Both the position numbers and the translations under genes were made by a program. The notes beneath the pieces are model-generated. The model ran no database searches. It had not been told where the DNA came from and saw nothing but the letters and a program-made list of their open reading frames with translations. 64,000 nt of DNA, taken from Eubacterium sp. An11. Its GTDB lineage: Bacteria; Bacillota; Clostridia; Lachnospirales; Lachnospiraceae. This document shows, piece by piece, positions 7,491 to 16,576 of the stretch. The stretch spans positions 124,001 through 188,000 of the forward strand of contig NZ_NFLV01000004.1 of assembly GCF_002161065.1 (NCBI RefSeq), in the 5' to 3' direction. Positions within the stretch are counted from its first letter, which is position 1, and every line of letters starts with the position of its first letter.

Positions 7491-10130
7491 TTACGCCAGC
7501 TGTCCTTTCGCCAGTTCCACGGCTTTTGCCAGGGCATCTTGAATGCCTGCCGGGTTCTTTCCGCCGGCCTGGGCCATGTTCGGGCGTCCGCCGCCGCCAC
7601 CGCCAACGAGGGCTGCGGCCTCTTTGATGATCTTGCCGGCATGAGCGCCTGCTTTTACCGCATCATCGGTGGCTGTGACAATAAGGTTCACTTTGCCGCC
7701 CATGTCGGAGGCAAGAACCACAACTCCGCTGCCGATTTTTTCTTTCAGGTCGTCGCCCAGAGTACGGAGGGCGTTCATGTCCACATCTTTTACGGATACC
7801 GGAAGAACCTTGAATGCGCCGGCCTCTTCCACCTGGTTCATGACATCTGCCACTTCACTCTTGGCAATCTGATCTTTTAATTTCTCATTTTCAGAGGAGA
7901 GAGCCTTTACTTCGTCAAGAAGGGCGTGAATCCGCTCTGTAAGTTTATGCGGGTCTGCCTTGGCAGCTTTTGCAGCCTCCAGAAGCATCTGCTCCTCATT
8001 CTGATAATATTTCAGTACGTTATTGCCGGTGATGGCTTCGATACGACGCACGCCGGCTGCCACACCAGTCTCGGAAATGATCTTAAAGGTCTTGATATCG
8101 CCGGTATTTGATACGTGAGTACCTGCACAGAACTCCTTGGAGAAGTCACCCATGCTGACCACACGAACCTTCTCACTGTATTTTTCACCGAAAAGCGCCA
8201 TAGCTCCGGTCTTCTTTGCCTCATCCACCGTCATGATCTGTGTCTCAACCGGAAGCTGTGCGGCAATTTCTTTATTGACGATTTCTTCCACCTGAGCAAT
8301 CTCTTCCGGTGTCATAGCCTGGAAGTGAGAGAAGTCAAAACGCAGACGGTCTTTGTCGTTGTAGGAACCGGCCTGTTCCACATGGCTTCCCAGAACCATA
8401 CGAAGGGCTTTCTGTAACAGATGCGTAGCGCTGTGGTTCTTTCTGGTATCATTTCTCTGTTCCGTGTTGATGGACAGAGTCACGGTATCGCCGGTCTTGA
8501 ACATACCCTTGGTCACACGGCCGATATGTCCAACTTTATCACCAAGCATCTTCACGGTATCTTCCACCACAAACTCTCCGTCCTTGCAGCGGATCACGCC
8601 GGTATCGGCATGCTGTCCGCCGCCGGTAGCATAAAATGGTGTCTCTTCCACGAAGATAGTTCCCACCTGTCCGTCGGTGAGGGCCTCGGTAATCTCTGTG
8701 TCGGTCGTCATGACTGTGATTTTGGAATCATACTCGTCATGGTCATATCCCACAAAGGCAGTAGTGATGGATGGGTCGATGGACTCGTAAACAGTCACGT
8801 CAGCACCCATGTAGTTGGTAGTCTTTCTGGCCTTTCTCGCCTTCACTCTCTGCTCTTCCATGCAGGCTTTAAAGCCTTCCTCGTCGATGGTGTATCCTTT
8901 CTCGCCGAGAATCTCTTTGGTCAGATCCAAAGGGAATCCGTAGGTATCATATAATTTAAACGCTTCCTCGCCGGAAAGCTCTGTCTTTCCACTCTCTTTT
9001 AATTCATTTTCCAGTTCATTTAAGATATTCAGTCCCTGATCGATGGTCTTGCTGAACTTGCTCTCTTCCTGAGTCAGCACGTTGAAGATGAACTCTTTCT
9101 TCTCTTCCAGTTCCGGATAACCGTCCTTGGAACCTTCGATCACTGTCTTACTGAGTTCTGCCAGGAACTGTCCGTCGATGCCGAGAATCTTTCCGTGGCG
9201 GGCTGCCCGGCGGATGATTCTTCGGAGCACATAACCGCGTCCTTCGTTGCTCGGCATGATTCCGTCGGAAATCATGAAAGTGGCAGAACGGATGTGGTCA
9301 GTGATCAGACGGATAGATATATCGTCCTCTTCGTTCTCCTGGTAAGTCTTTCCTGCCATCTCGCAGACCTTGTCCCGCAGAGAGCGGATCGTGTCCACGT
9401 CAAAGATGGAATCCACATCCTGCACAACCACTGCCAGACGCTCAAGGCCCATACCGGTATCAATATTCTTCTGCTCCAGCTGTGTATAGTTATTATGTCC
9501 GTCATTTTCAAACTGGGTAAATACGTTGTTCCACACTTCCATGTAACGGTCGCAGTCGCAGCCTACTGTACAGGTCTCTTTACCGCATCCGTATTTCTCG
9601 CCGCGGTCATAGTAAATCTCGGAACATGGACCACATGGACCTGCGCCGTGCTCCCAGAAGTTATCTTCTTTTCCAAACTTGTAAATGCGCTCCGGCGCGA
9701 TGCCGATCTCATCTCTCCAGATGGCAAACGCCTCGTCATCTTCCAGATATACAGACGGATACAGTCGATCCGGATCCAGTCCCACTACCTCAGTGAGGAA
9801 CTCCCAGGACCAGTGAATGGCCTCTCTCTTAAAGTAATCTCCGAAGGAGAAGTTACCGAGCATCTCAAAAAAGGTACCGTGGCGGGCTGTTTTACCTACG
9901 TTCTCAATATCACCGGTACGGATACATTTCTGGCAGGTGGCCACCCGTCTTCTCGGCGGGATCTCCTGTCCGGTAAAGTATGGCTTAAGCGGCGCCATAC
10001 CTGCGTTGATCAACAGCAGACTGTTATCGTTATGCGGAACCAGTGAGAAACTCTTCATCACCAGATGTCCCTTGCTCTCAAAATAGTCAAGAAACATTTT
10101 CCGCAGTTCATTTACTCCATACTTCTTCAA
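7491..10130 (-). CDS. alaS: Alanyl-tRNA synthetase
   Basis: An 879-aa class II synthetase that charges tRNA-Ala. Order: catalytic domain (residues 1 to about 250, with RRRVATCQKCIRTGDIENVG and FFEMLGNFSFGDYFKREAI), tRNA recognition domain, editing domain with HSATHLLQ and CAGTHVSNTG zinc-binding motifs (about 560-670), and the C-terminal C-Ala domain ending in a glycine run before RPNMAQAGG. Length is normal. Start is TTG, 7 nt after AGGAGGA; this gives the canonical MKKYGVNELRKMFLDYF N-terminus. Preceded in the same direction by a 42-aa membrane protein and a stable hairpin (10178-10221); no T-box sequence was recognised. Confidence 0.97.
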   Translation of the reverse strand: MKKYGVNELRKMFLDYFESKGHLVMKSFSLVPHNDNSLLLINAGMAPLKPYFTGQEIPPRRRVATCQKCIRTGDIENVGKTARHGTFFEMLGNFSFGDYFKREAIHWSWEFLTEVVGLDPDRLYPSVYLEDDEAFAIWRDEIGIAPERIYKFGKEDNFWEHGAGPCGPCSEIYYDRGEKYGCGKETCTVGCDCDRYMEVWNNVFTQFENDGHNNYTQLEQKNIDTGMGLERLAVVVQDVDSIFDVDTIRSLRDKVCEMAGKTYQENEEDDISIRLITDHIRSATFMISDGIMPSNEGRGYVLRRIIRRAARHGKILGIDGQFLAELSKTVIEGSKDGYPELEEKKEFIFNVLTQEESKFSKTIDQGLNILNELENELKESGKTELSGEEAFKLYDTYGFPLDLTKEILGEKGYTIDEEGFKACMEEQRVKARKARKTTNYMGADVTVYESIDPSITTAFVGYDHDEYDSKITVMTTDTEITEALTDGQVGTIFVEETPFYATGGGQHADTGVIRCKDGEFVVEDTVKMLGDKVGHIGRVTKGMFKTGDTVTLSINTEQRNDTRKNHSATHLLQKALRMVLGSHVEQAGSYNDKDRLRFDFSHFQAMTPEEIAQVEEIVNKEIAAQLPVETQIMTVDEAKKTGAMALFGEKYSEKVRVVSMGDFSKEFCAGTHVSNTGDIKTFKIISETGVAAGVRRIEAITGNNVLKYYQNEEQMLLEAAKAAKADPHKLTERIHALLDEVKALSSENEKLKDQIAKSEVADVMNQVEEAGAFKVLPVSVKDVDMNALRTLGDDLKEKIGSGVVVLASDMGGKVNLIVTATDDAVKAGAHAGKIIKEAAALVGGGGGGRPNMAQAGGKNPAGIQDALAKAVELAKGQLA

Positions 10131-10177
10131 TGTCTTATCCTCCTACTATTACGCTATATCCCTGCACGCAGGGTAAA

Positions 10178-10221
10178 GGGTGCTGAATGAAACAATACCT
10201 TCTTTGTTTCCTCCAGCACCC
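10178..10221 (-). promoter_or_regulatory. Nested hairpin between the small membrane protein gene and alaS
   Basis: Outer arms GGGTGCTG / CAGCACCC are perfect and an inner stem GAAACAA / TTGTTTC continues the helix. On the minus strand it is followed by only three T residues, so it is either a weak terminator of the small gene or an RNA-processing/attenuation element for alaS. A second short palindrome, CCCTGCGTGCAGGG, lies just after it (10160-10173). Confidence 0.5.
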
Positions 10222-10252
10222 GGAAATATCTTTTGGGACTGCCAGCCAGTTC

Positions 10253-10381
10253 TCAGCTCTCTGTCCGTCTCTTTTTTCTCTGCAGGAGCTTCTTCCCTGC
10301 AAAAATCCCAAGTCCGGCAATGGCAATATAATAAACCGCTGTCACCAAATATTGCATAAATGCCCCAAATACTGCCGACAT
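10253..10381 (-). CDS. 42-aa single-span membrane protein
   Basis: ATG at 10381, 4-5 nt after AAAGGGGG, gives MSAVFGAFMQYLVTAVYYIA, then IAGLGIFAGK and a basic tail (KKLLQRKKRRTES). Residues about 10-30 form one hydrophobic helix with the charged tail predicted inside. I recognise short proteins of this shape as recurring in Lachnospiraceae genomes but know no function. It lies 120 bp upstream of alaS in the same direction; a TATAAT-like -10 at 10488-10493 could drive both. Too short for ordinary ORF calling. Confidence 0.65.
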   Translation of the reverse strand: MSAVFGAFMQYLVTAVYYIAIAGLGIFAGKKLLQRKKRRTES

Positions 10382-10557
10382 ACCAAAGCCCCCTTTACAT
10401 TAATGCGCCCCCTGCCGCTGTATTTTAAAAAAACAAAACGGCAGCGCGGCGGTGTCTGCACCCCACTAGTATTCGCAGTTATAAATGATTATAGCACAAT
10501 CGGGGAAAATGTGTAAATATATTTTTGTGATTTCTGCCTCCCATGAAAATAAATAGT

Positions 10558-11316
10558 TTATTTCTTTTCCCTCTCCGGGCCGGGCTTCCTCGCCGCTACC
10601 AGAAGCATCATCGGCCGGCGCATCTCATCTTTCATGCCCGGGAGATCCATCATGTTCTCCGGCGGCTGCGGTTCAACCACATGCCGGAGGATAAATTCAT
10701 TCTGCAGCAGTGTCTCCAGATAGGTGGTGAGAGTCCGGTGATATTTCACCACATGTTCACCCAGAAAAATGGCGTCCCGCTTCCCTTCATAGTAATAATT
10801 GTCCACAGGAAAATGCAGAATATTTCCGTCAGCATCATAATACCAGTCCTGGGAGCCGTAAGCCGTAAACACCGGGTGTTCCACCGAGAACACCAAATCT
10901 CCGCCAGGCTTCAGCCACCGGCCGATGCGGGACGCCAGCCCCGAAAAGTCTTTTACATAGTGAAAGGCCAGGGAACTGATAACGCAGTCAAAGCTCTCCG
11001 CCGGAAAATCCAGGTCTTCCATGGCGGCGCACTGATACGTGATCCTGGGGTCGCTGTTTTTCTGCCGGGCCGTCTCCAGCATCCTGTGAGAAATGTCCGT
11101 TCCAAGAACAGAAACCGCGCCATGGTCGGCGGCATATTTGCAGTGCCAGCCATACCCGCAGCCCAGATCCAGCACTCTTTTCCCCTGAAAATCCGGGAGG
11201 ATCTGTCTCAGTGCGTACCACTCGCCAGCGCCGGAAAGTCCCTCCCTGGAGCGGGGCATCTCACTGTATTTTTTAAAAAATTGTTCGTCGTCGTATCTGT
11301 TTTCTTTCATAACCAT
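10558..11316 (-). CDS. Class I SAM-dependent methyltransferase
   Basis: A 252-aa Rossmann-fold methyltransferase. SAM-binding motif I is VLDLGCGYGWHCKYAADHGA (about residues 47-66), motif II the acidic TDIS, motif IV DCVISSLAFHYV; PGGDLVFSVEHP is typical of UbiE/COQ5-like small-molecule methyltransferases. Substrate unknown. The gene stands alone with a modest GAGGAAC before two in-frame ATGs (11316 and 11310). About 100 bp separates it from the ABC-F gene upstream, with no clear terminator. Confidence 0.88.
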   Translation of the reverse strand: MVMKENRYDDEQFFKKYSEMPRSREGLSGAGEWYALRQILPDFQGKRVLDLGCGYGWHCKYAADHGAVSVLGTDISHRMLETARQKNSDPRITYQCAAMEDLDFPAESFDCVISSLAFHYVKDFSGLASRIGRWLKPGGDLVFSVEHPVFTAYGSQDWYYDADGNILHFPVDNYYYEGKRDAIFLGEHVVKYHRTLTTYLETLLQNEFILRHVVEPQPPENMMDLPGMKDEMRRPMMLLVAARKPGPEREKK

Positions 11317-11421
11317 GTTCCTCTTTTATCTGTCGGTTTTGAATCATTACATTTGAGCGTCACTCTTAACTCTTCATTCCGAGAAACAATCTTCTGTTGC
11401 TTCCGGGGAAACTATCCTCAG

Positions 11422-12996
11422 TCACTTCACGGAAAAATCATCCTGCGTCACCCTGCGAAGCCCGTCTTCCGTCAGCTGGTAGATCGTCTCACACACTTCC
11501 CCGATATATTTCCTGTCATGGGAAATACTGATGATCGCGCCGCCAAAGTCCCGGAGCACCTGCCGGATCACCGGGTTGGACAGCGGAGAAAAGTTGCGGG
11601 TGGGCTCGTCGAGGATCAGTACATTTGCTCCGGAAAGATTCATTTTCAGAAGAAATATTTTTGCTTTCTGACCGCCGGACAGCTCCCGAATGGGATGTTC
11701 CATCTCATCGGCAGTGTACTTCATGGAGCCAAGCCAGGTGCGGATTTTGGTGATTTCCCCTTTATGGCCGCTCTTTGACAGGTAATCCACCGGCGTCTTG
11801 TCAAGGTCCAGCAGTTCCTCATAATTTTGCGGCATATAAGCGGCCTTTATATCCTGCCGAGGCAGAAGCTCTGCGGCGATACGCTTTAATAGGGTCGTCT
11901 TGCCGACGCCGTTTCTGCCGATCATGCAGACTTTTTCCGGGCCGCGGACAAGGAGATGGATATTCCGGGCCAGCACACGGGACGGGGCGCATTCTGTACC
12001 TTTCCCCGCCGTCAGGGCATCCAGATGAAAATCCAGCACCGTCTTTCCTGCCGGCAGACGGATATCCGGCGAAAATCGCAGCAGGATCGCCTCCTCTTCT
12101 TCCGGCCGTTCCGTCATCTGGCCTGCCGCCTTATCAAAACGTTTCTCCATGGATTTGACCGCTTTCATTTTCTTTTTCAGCAGCCGTCCGCCGTGGGGAT
12201 CCTGGCGGGAGATGACATTCTGCTCATGTTCCACCCGCTGCATGATCCGGTTCAGCTTCTCCCGGCGGATCCGCTCCTGCCGCCGCTCATCAAGCGCCAT
12301 CTGCATCTGGTTGTCCATGACATTTTCCCGGTGGGAAAGATATTCCCGGTACGACATCCGCGCCACGGTGTGGCGGCTCACGGTCTTTCTGCGAATCTGT
12401 TCCAGGTGGATCACCACGTTGGCTGTCCGCTCGATGAGAGTCTCATCATGGGAAATGTAGAGCACCGGCTGCCGTGCCTCTGAAATAAATCGTTCCATCC
12501 ACTCCAGCGTGTCTATGTCAATATCGTTGGACGGCTCGTCCAGCAAAAATGCATCGGGTTTTCCCAAAAGTATCCTTGCCATCTGCGCTTTGACCTTCTC
12601 GCCGCCGGACAAGGTGTACATTTTCTGCTCCCCGTAATAAAAATCTGCCGGCAGCCTCAGCTCCTTTGCCAGCCTGCCCAGTTCTCCCGGATCCTGCAGA
12701 AAAAATTCTTCTTTCTCACAGAAAAACTCGTAAATCGTCCGCCCCTTTTCTTCCTCGGGAAGCTCCTGGGGCAGATAACCGATTCTGACGCCGCCGGTGA
12801 TGCGCTCCCCCTCCGCTTCCACATAATCCTCCACCAGAGCCGGATTTACCAGCCATTTCAGGAGCGTGGACTTTCCGTTGCCCTCTTCCCCGATGACGAC
12901 CGCCTTATCGCCCGGGTTCAGCGCAAAACTGAAATCATCAAGAATCGTCCGAAGATCTTTTTTATGCATCAAATGCAGGTTCTTTACCTGTATCAT
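11422..12996 (-). CDS. ABC-F family ATPase, candidate ribosome-protection factor
   Basis: A 524-aa soluble protein with two ABC domains and no membrane segment. Domain 1: Walker A GEEGNGKST, signature LSGGEKVKAQMARILL, Walker B DAFLLDEPSNDID. Linker about 190-300 is highly charged, as expected for the P-site tRNA interaction motif. Domain 2: Walker A GRNGVGKTT, signature LSGGQKAKIFLL, Walker B VLILDEPTRNFSPL. ABC-F proteins act on the ribosome, and many confer resistance to macrolides, lincosamides, pleuromutilins or streptogramins. The 350-nt leader with uORFs and terminator is what inducible ARE-type ABC-F genes have, supporting an antibiotic-response role. Start ATG after GGAGGGA. Exact drug range cannot be inferred. 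Confidence 0.88.
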   Translation of the reverse strand: MIQVKNLHLMHKKDLRTILDDFSFALNPGDKAVVIGEEGNGKSTLLKWLVNPALVEDYVEAEGERITGGVRIGYLPQELPEEEKGRTIYEFFCEKEEFFLQDPGELGRLAKELRLPADFYYGEQKMYTLSGGEKVKAQMARILLGKPDAFLLDEPSNDIDIDTLEWMERFISEARQPVLYISHDETLIERTANVVIHLEQIRRKTVSRHTVARMSYREYLSHRENVMDNQMQMALDERRQERIRREKLNRIMQRVEHEQNVISRQDPHGGRLLKKKMKAVKSMEKRFDKAAGQMTERPEEEEAILLRFSPDIRLPAGKTVLDFHLDALTAGKGTECAPSRVLARNIHLLVRGPEKVCMIGRNGVGKTTLLKRIAAELLPRQDIKAAYMPQNYEELLDLDKTPVDYLSKSGHKGEITKIRTWLGSMKYTADEMEHPIRELSGGQKAKIFLLKMNLSGANVLILDEPTRNFSPLSNPVIRQVLRDFGGAIISISHDRKYIGEVCETIYQLTEDGLRRVTQDDFSVK

Positions 12997-13008
12997 GATA
13001 ATCCCTCC

Positions 13009-13227
13009 TCACTGTTTTCCCTCTACAGTGAGCGAACGTTGCTTTGCGCCGGTGTTCAGCCTGCCTGAAAGACTGTTTTTTCCGGAAATCCAGCGAAAGT
13101 TCAAAAAAAAGTTCCCGGGAAAGAAAAACGGCTGTCCGTTACCGGACAGCCGATGAATGCACCAAAAGAAACCTGATGCAAAAAACACAGGTTTCACGAA
13201 AATGCCATTCCTCTTATCCGGTATCAC
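13009..13227 (-). CDS. Leader ORF (72 codons) overlapping the ABC-F attenuator
   Basis: Start GTG at 13227, 8 nt after GAGGGG, giving MIPDKRNGIFVKPVFFASGF at the N-terminus. The frame stays open through hairpin 13168-13195 and the intrinsic terminator 13129-13152 and ends with TGA at 13009-13011, directly before the ABC-F Shine-Dalgarno. The N-terminal part is hydrophobic and phenylalanine-rich, resembling stalling leader peptides; the part after the terminator is compositionally unremarkable. I infer a regulatory peptide whose translation or drug-induced stalling affects terminator folding and possibly reinitiation at the ABC-F start, not an independent protein. Confidence 0.55.
   Translation of the reverse strand: MIPDKRNGIFVKPVFFASGFFWCIHRLSGNGQPFFFPGNFFLNFRWISGKNSLSGRLNTGAKQRSLTVEGKQ
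13124..13152 (-). terminator. Intrinsic terminator inside the ABC-F leader (attenuator)
   Basis: Perfect 10-bp stem CGGCTGTCCG / CGGACAGCCG with a 4-nt loop, followed on the minus strand by five T residues. It sits about 130 nt before the ABC-F start and inside the leader ORF, with no gene ending there, so it must attenuate ABC-F transcription. Confidence 0.85.
13168..13195 (-). promoter_or_regulatory. Second leader hairpin upstream of the attenuator
   Basis: 8-bp perfect arms GAAACCTG / CAGGTTTC with a 12-nt loop, followed by TTTT on the minus strand. It overlies the codons for KPVFFASGF of the leader ORF, where a stalled ribosome would disrupt it. Confidence 0.55.
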
Positions 13228-13284
13228 AAACAAATCCCCTCACTGTAAACGGGACTATTATCGTCTGTCTGTTACCAAATAAGA

Positions 13285-13320
13285 TTATCTGAACATTTCC
13301 TCACCTACACATGAAAACAT
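13285..13320 (-). CDS. First leader micro-ORF (11 codons)
   Basis: ATG at 13320 preceded by AGAAAGG; encodes MFSCVGEEMFR then TAA. It is the first ORF in the ABC-F leader, about 20 nt after the predicted transcription start. Its start codon lies in the perfect palindrome CACATGAAAACATGTG, which could hide it. Short leader peptides in this position are common for ribosome-targeting antibiotic resistance genes. Confidence 0.4.
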   Translation of the reverse strand: MFSCVGEEMFR

Positions 13321-13346
13321 GTGCCTTTCTTTTTATTTCGGTCATA

Positions 13347-13375
13347 ACTATAACACATCTTTGGAGAAGATGCAA
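13347..13375 (-). promoter_or_regulatory. Promoter of the ABC-F leader transcript
   Basis: Minus-strand TTGCAT (13370-13375), 17-nt spacer, TATAGT (13347-13352). The predicted transcript has a leader of about 340 nt before the ABC-F ATG; the 13.0-13.4 kb interval is fully occupied by this leader. Confidence 0.65.
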
Positions 13376-13392
13376 GCAAATAAAATGAATTA

Positions 13393-13821
13393 TTATTCTT
13401 CTAATCTTTTTATTATATCCAAAGTAAATTCACGCGTTAATTTTACTGCATTCGCAGCATCTGCGATTTCTTCCTCTCCCGCAATAAAACTATCATTCCC
13501 CGGATATCGTGTAGTAAAGTAAAAACCATCTATTATTTTCATTGCATTGGAAACTGAAGAAGGAATTTGAATCTGCATCTCATCTTTCATGTAACGCATA
13601 ATCTTTTTTAAGCTGTGCGCATGCAAAACAGCCTTTTTATTCATTTCTTCCTCCACGCTGCATGGCTGTGCGTATTCTGAAATAATGTGTTTTAAATACC
13701 GTTCACATATATTCTGCCCCAATGCAGCCATGGAAGTACCAAACACCTCATGATCAAAATTATACATAAAAAATTTATAATCATTTTCCGCAAAGTCTAA
13801 ATATGTGCTTCGTTTTTCCAA
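13393..13821 (-). CDS. HEPN-domain protein (partner of the MNT protein)
   Basis: A 142-aa all-helical protein of the HEPN superfamily, found paired with minimal nucleotidyltransferases. Visible: N-terminal YLDFAENDYKFFMYNFD, AALGQNICERYLKHII, and the C-terminal FYFTTRYPGND typical of the DNA_binding/HEPN (PF05168-like) group. The RX4HXY RNase motif of HepT toxins is not evident, so an RNase function is doubtful. The start overlaps the end of the MNT gene by 25 bp, so the pair is co-translated. Probably a toxin-antitoxin or stress module; which member is the toxin cannot be settled here. Confidence 0.8.
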   Translation of the reverse strand: MEKRSTYLDFAENDYKFFMYNFDHEVFGTSMAALGQNICERYLKHIISEYAQPCSVEEEMNKKAVLHAHSLKKIMRYMKDEMQIQIPSSVSNAMKIIDGFYFTTRYPGNDSFIAGEEEIADAANAVKLTREFTLDIIKRLEE

Positions 13822-14198
13822 ACATCAATCCCTTCCCTTCTGATGTCTTTATAATATAAATCCTCATTTTTTTCCCAATCATTACCTACTACAATATTCA
13901 AATCTATATCAGGTAAATCATCTTCCAGTGACGTAAGTTCCGATTTAAGCATATAAAGATAGGCTCTGTGTGTTTGTATTTCATCTGTATCTTTTAATAC
14001 CAGCAATAAATCTATATCACTGCTATAGGTCTGTTCTCCTCTTGCCGCACTTCCGTACAATATCAGTTTTTCAACAAATGGCGCTATCCTGGATTGTTTT
14101 ATGATTGAACAAGCTTTTTGTACAGAACGAATGCTGCGTTCCTTATTGAATTTTCGAACCTCTTTTGAAGATTTTGATGCAATAATCACATTCATCAT
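13797..14198 (-). CDS. Minimal nucleotidyltransferase (MNT), MntA-like
   Basis: A 133-aa protein with the polymerase-beta-type motif GSAARGEQTYSSDID (GSx10DxD), the active site of MNT proteins such as MntA, which modifies its HEPN partner by AMP transfer. The third acidic residue is probably the D of DIDLNIVV (about residue 104). Start is uncertain: two ATGs in tandem follow GGGG closely at 14198. First gene of the pair with the HEPN protein; base composition is more AT-rich than the flanking housekeeping genes, consistent with acquisition. Confidence 0.85.
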   Translation of the reverse strand: MMNVIIASKSSKEVRKFNKERSIRSVQKACSIIKQSRIAPFVEKLILYGSAARGEQTYSSDIDLLLVLKDTDEIQTHRAYLYMLKSELTSLEDDLPDIDLNIVVGNDWEKNEDLYYKDIRREGIDVWKNEAHI

Positions 14199-14363
14199 CC
14201 CCCATTGAAAATATTTTCTTACAGCACTTTGTCTCTAAAACACCTGCGCCGGGCGCAAGAGTTCAGCCGGGCAGAACTCTTTATTATTATATCGGATGAA
14301 AAATATATCTGCAAGAAAATCTTCAGACTGTTCTAATACTGACTACTCTAATACAATGCCGCT

Positions 14364-15583
14364 CTAATACAACGCCCGCGGATTTCTCTCTTCCGGCGCG
14401 AAGCCTGCGTCCCGCAGTGCCTGGATGATGCTCCGCTTGTGATCTTCGCCGAAGGCCTCCATGGTGATGATCAGTTCCACGGAGCTGTTTCGGTTGACGC
14501 TGATAAACTGGTTGTGCTCCAGTTTGATGACGTTGCCGTTGGCGTCGGCGATGACCTTGGATACTTTGTTGAGCTGTCCCGGCACATCCGGCAGACGCAC
14601 GGAAACCGTAAAGATTCTGGAACGCTGGATCAGGCCGTTTTGTACCACGGAGGACAGGGTGATGATATCCATGTTGCCGCCGCTTAAGATAGAAACCACT
14701 TTTTTATTCTCAGCCGGAAGATGCTTTAAGGCTGCCACTGTGAGCAGGCCGGAGTTCTCCACCAGTAATTTGTGGTTTTCCAGCACGTCCAGGAAGGCGA
14801 CGATCAGCTCATCGTCCTCAATGGTGATGATATCATCCAGGTTCTGCTGCAGGTATGGGAAAATGTTCTCTCCCGGTGTTTTTACGGCTGTACCGTCAGC
14901 GATAGTATCTACTTTATCAAGCGTTGTCACCTTTCCTTCCCGCAGGGATACCTGCAGGCAGTTAGCACCCGCCGGCTCCACGCCGATGACATGGATCTTC
15001 GGGTTGAGCATTTTTGCCAGGGTGGACACGCCGGTGGCAAGACCGCCGCCGCCCACCGGAACCAGGATGGTATCTACCGTCGGTAGTTCTTTTACGATCT
15101 CCATGGCAATGGAGCCCTGTCCGGTAGCCACATCCAGATCATCAAAAGGATGTACAAAGGTGTAGCCGTGTTCCGCCGCCAGTTCAAGCGCCTTATCACA
15201 GGCTTCGTCATAGACGTTGCCGTGAAGAATCACTTCTGCGCCAAGATTTTTAGTGCGGTTCACTTTCAGGAGCGGAGTGGAAACCGGCATTACGATGGTC
15301 GCCGGAACGCCAAACTTTCTCGCTGCATAGGCCACACCCTGGGCATGATTACCTGCTGATGCGGTAATGAGGCCTTTCTGTTTTTCTTCATCACTCATGG
15401 TGCTGATCTTATAGTAAGCGCCACGGATCTTGTAGGCGCCGGTAAGCTGAAGATTTTCCGGTTTTAAATAGACTTTATTGCCGGTTGTCTGCGAAAAAAA
15501 GTCGCTCTGGATGAGGTTGGTCGGCAAAACGACCTCCTGCACCCGTTCATAGGCTTCTTCAAATTTGTCAAGGGTTAACTGAT

Positions 15584-15587
<4 letters not shown>
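14364..15587 (-). CDS. ilvA: Threonine ammonia-lyase with C-terminal ACT domain
   Basis: A 407-aa PLP enzyme, converting L-threonine to 2-oxobutyrate and ammonia. The PLP lysine lies in TGAYKIRGA (about residue 53), the phosphate-binding loop is VGGGGLATG (about 178-186), SAGNHAQG is conserved, and an ACT-like domain covers about 328-402 (FTVSVRLPDVPGQLNKVSKV). The length and single ACT domain match the short TdcB/IlvA type of Firmicutes. Start ATG overlaps the ftsY stop by 4 bp, so it is the last gene of the plsX-rnc-smc-ftsY-ilvA operon; 150 bp of non-coding sequence follows. It may feed isoleucine synthesis or threonine fermentation. Confidence 0.95.
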
Positions 15588-16525
<938 letters not shown>

Positions 16526-16576
16526 GTTCTATTCCCCTTTTTATTGTTTCGGTTTCCCGGTGAGCACAGTCTTTCT

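Noticed and set aside
10131-10260. T-box riboswitch in front of alaS
   Set aside because: The conserved T-box and specifier-loop sequences could not be found; only hairpins are seen.
10135-10326. 63-aa minus-strand ORF before alaS
   Set aside because: It overlaps the better-supported 42-aa membrane protein in another frame and has no SD; low-complexity basic content.
11422-12996. Naming the ABC-F protein as a specific resistance gene (lsa, vga, msr, optrA)
   Set aside because: The motifs define ABC-F only; subgroup assignment needs alignment that cannot be done here.
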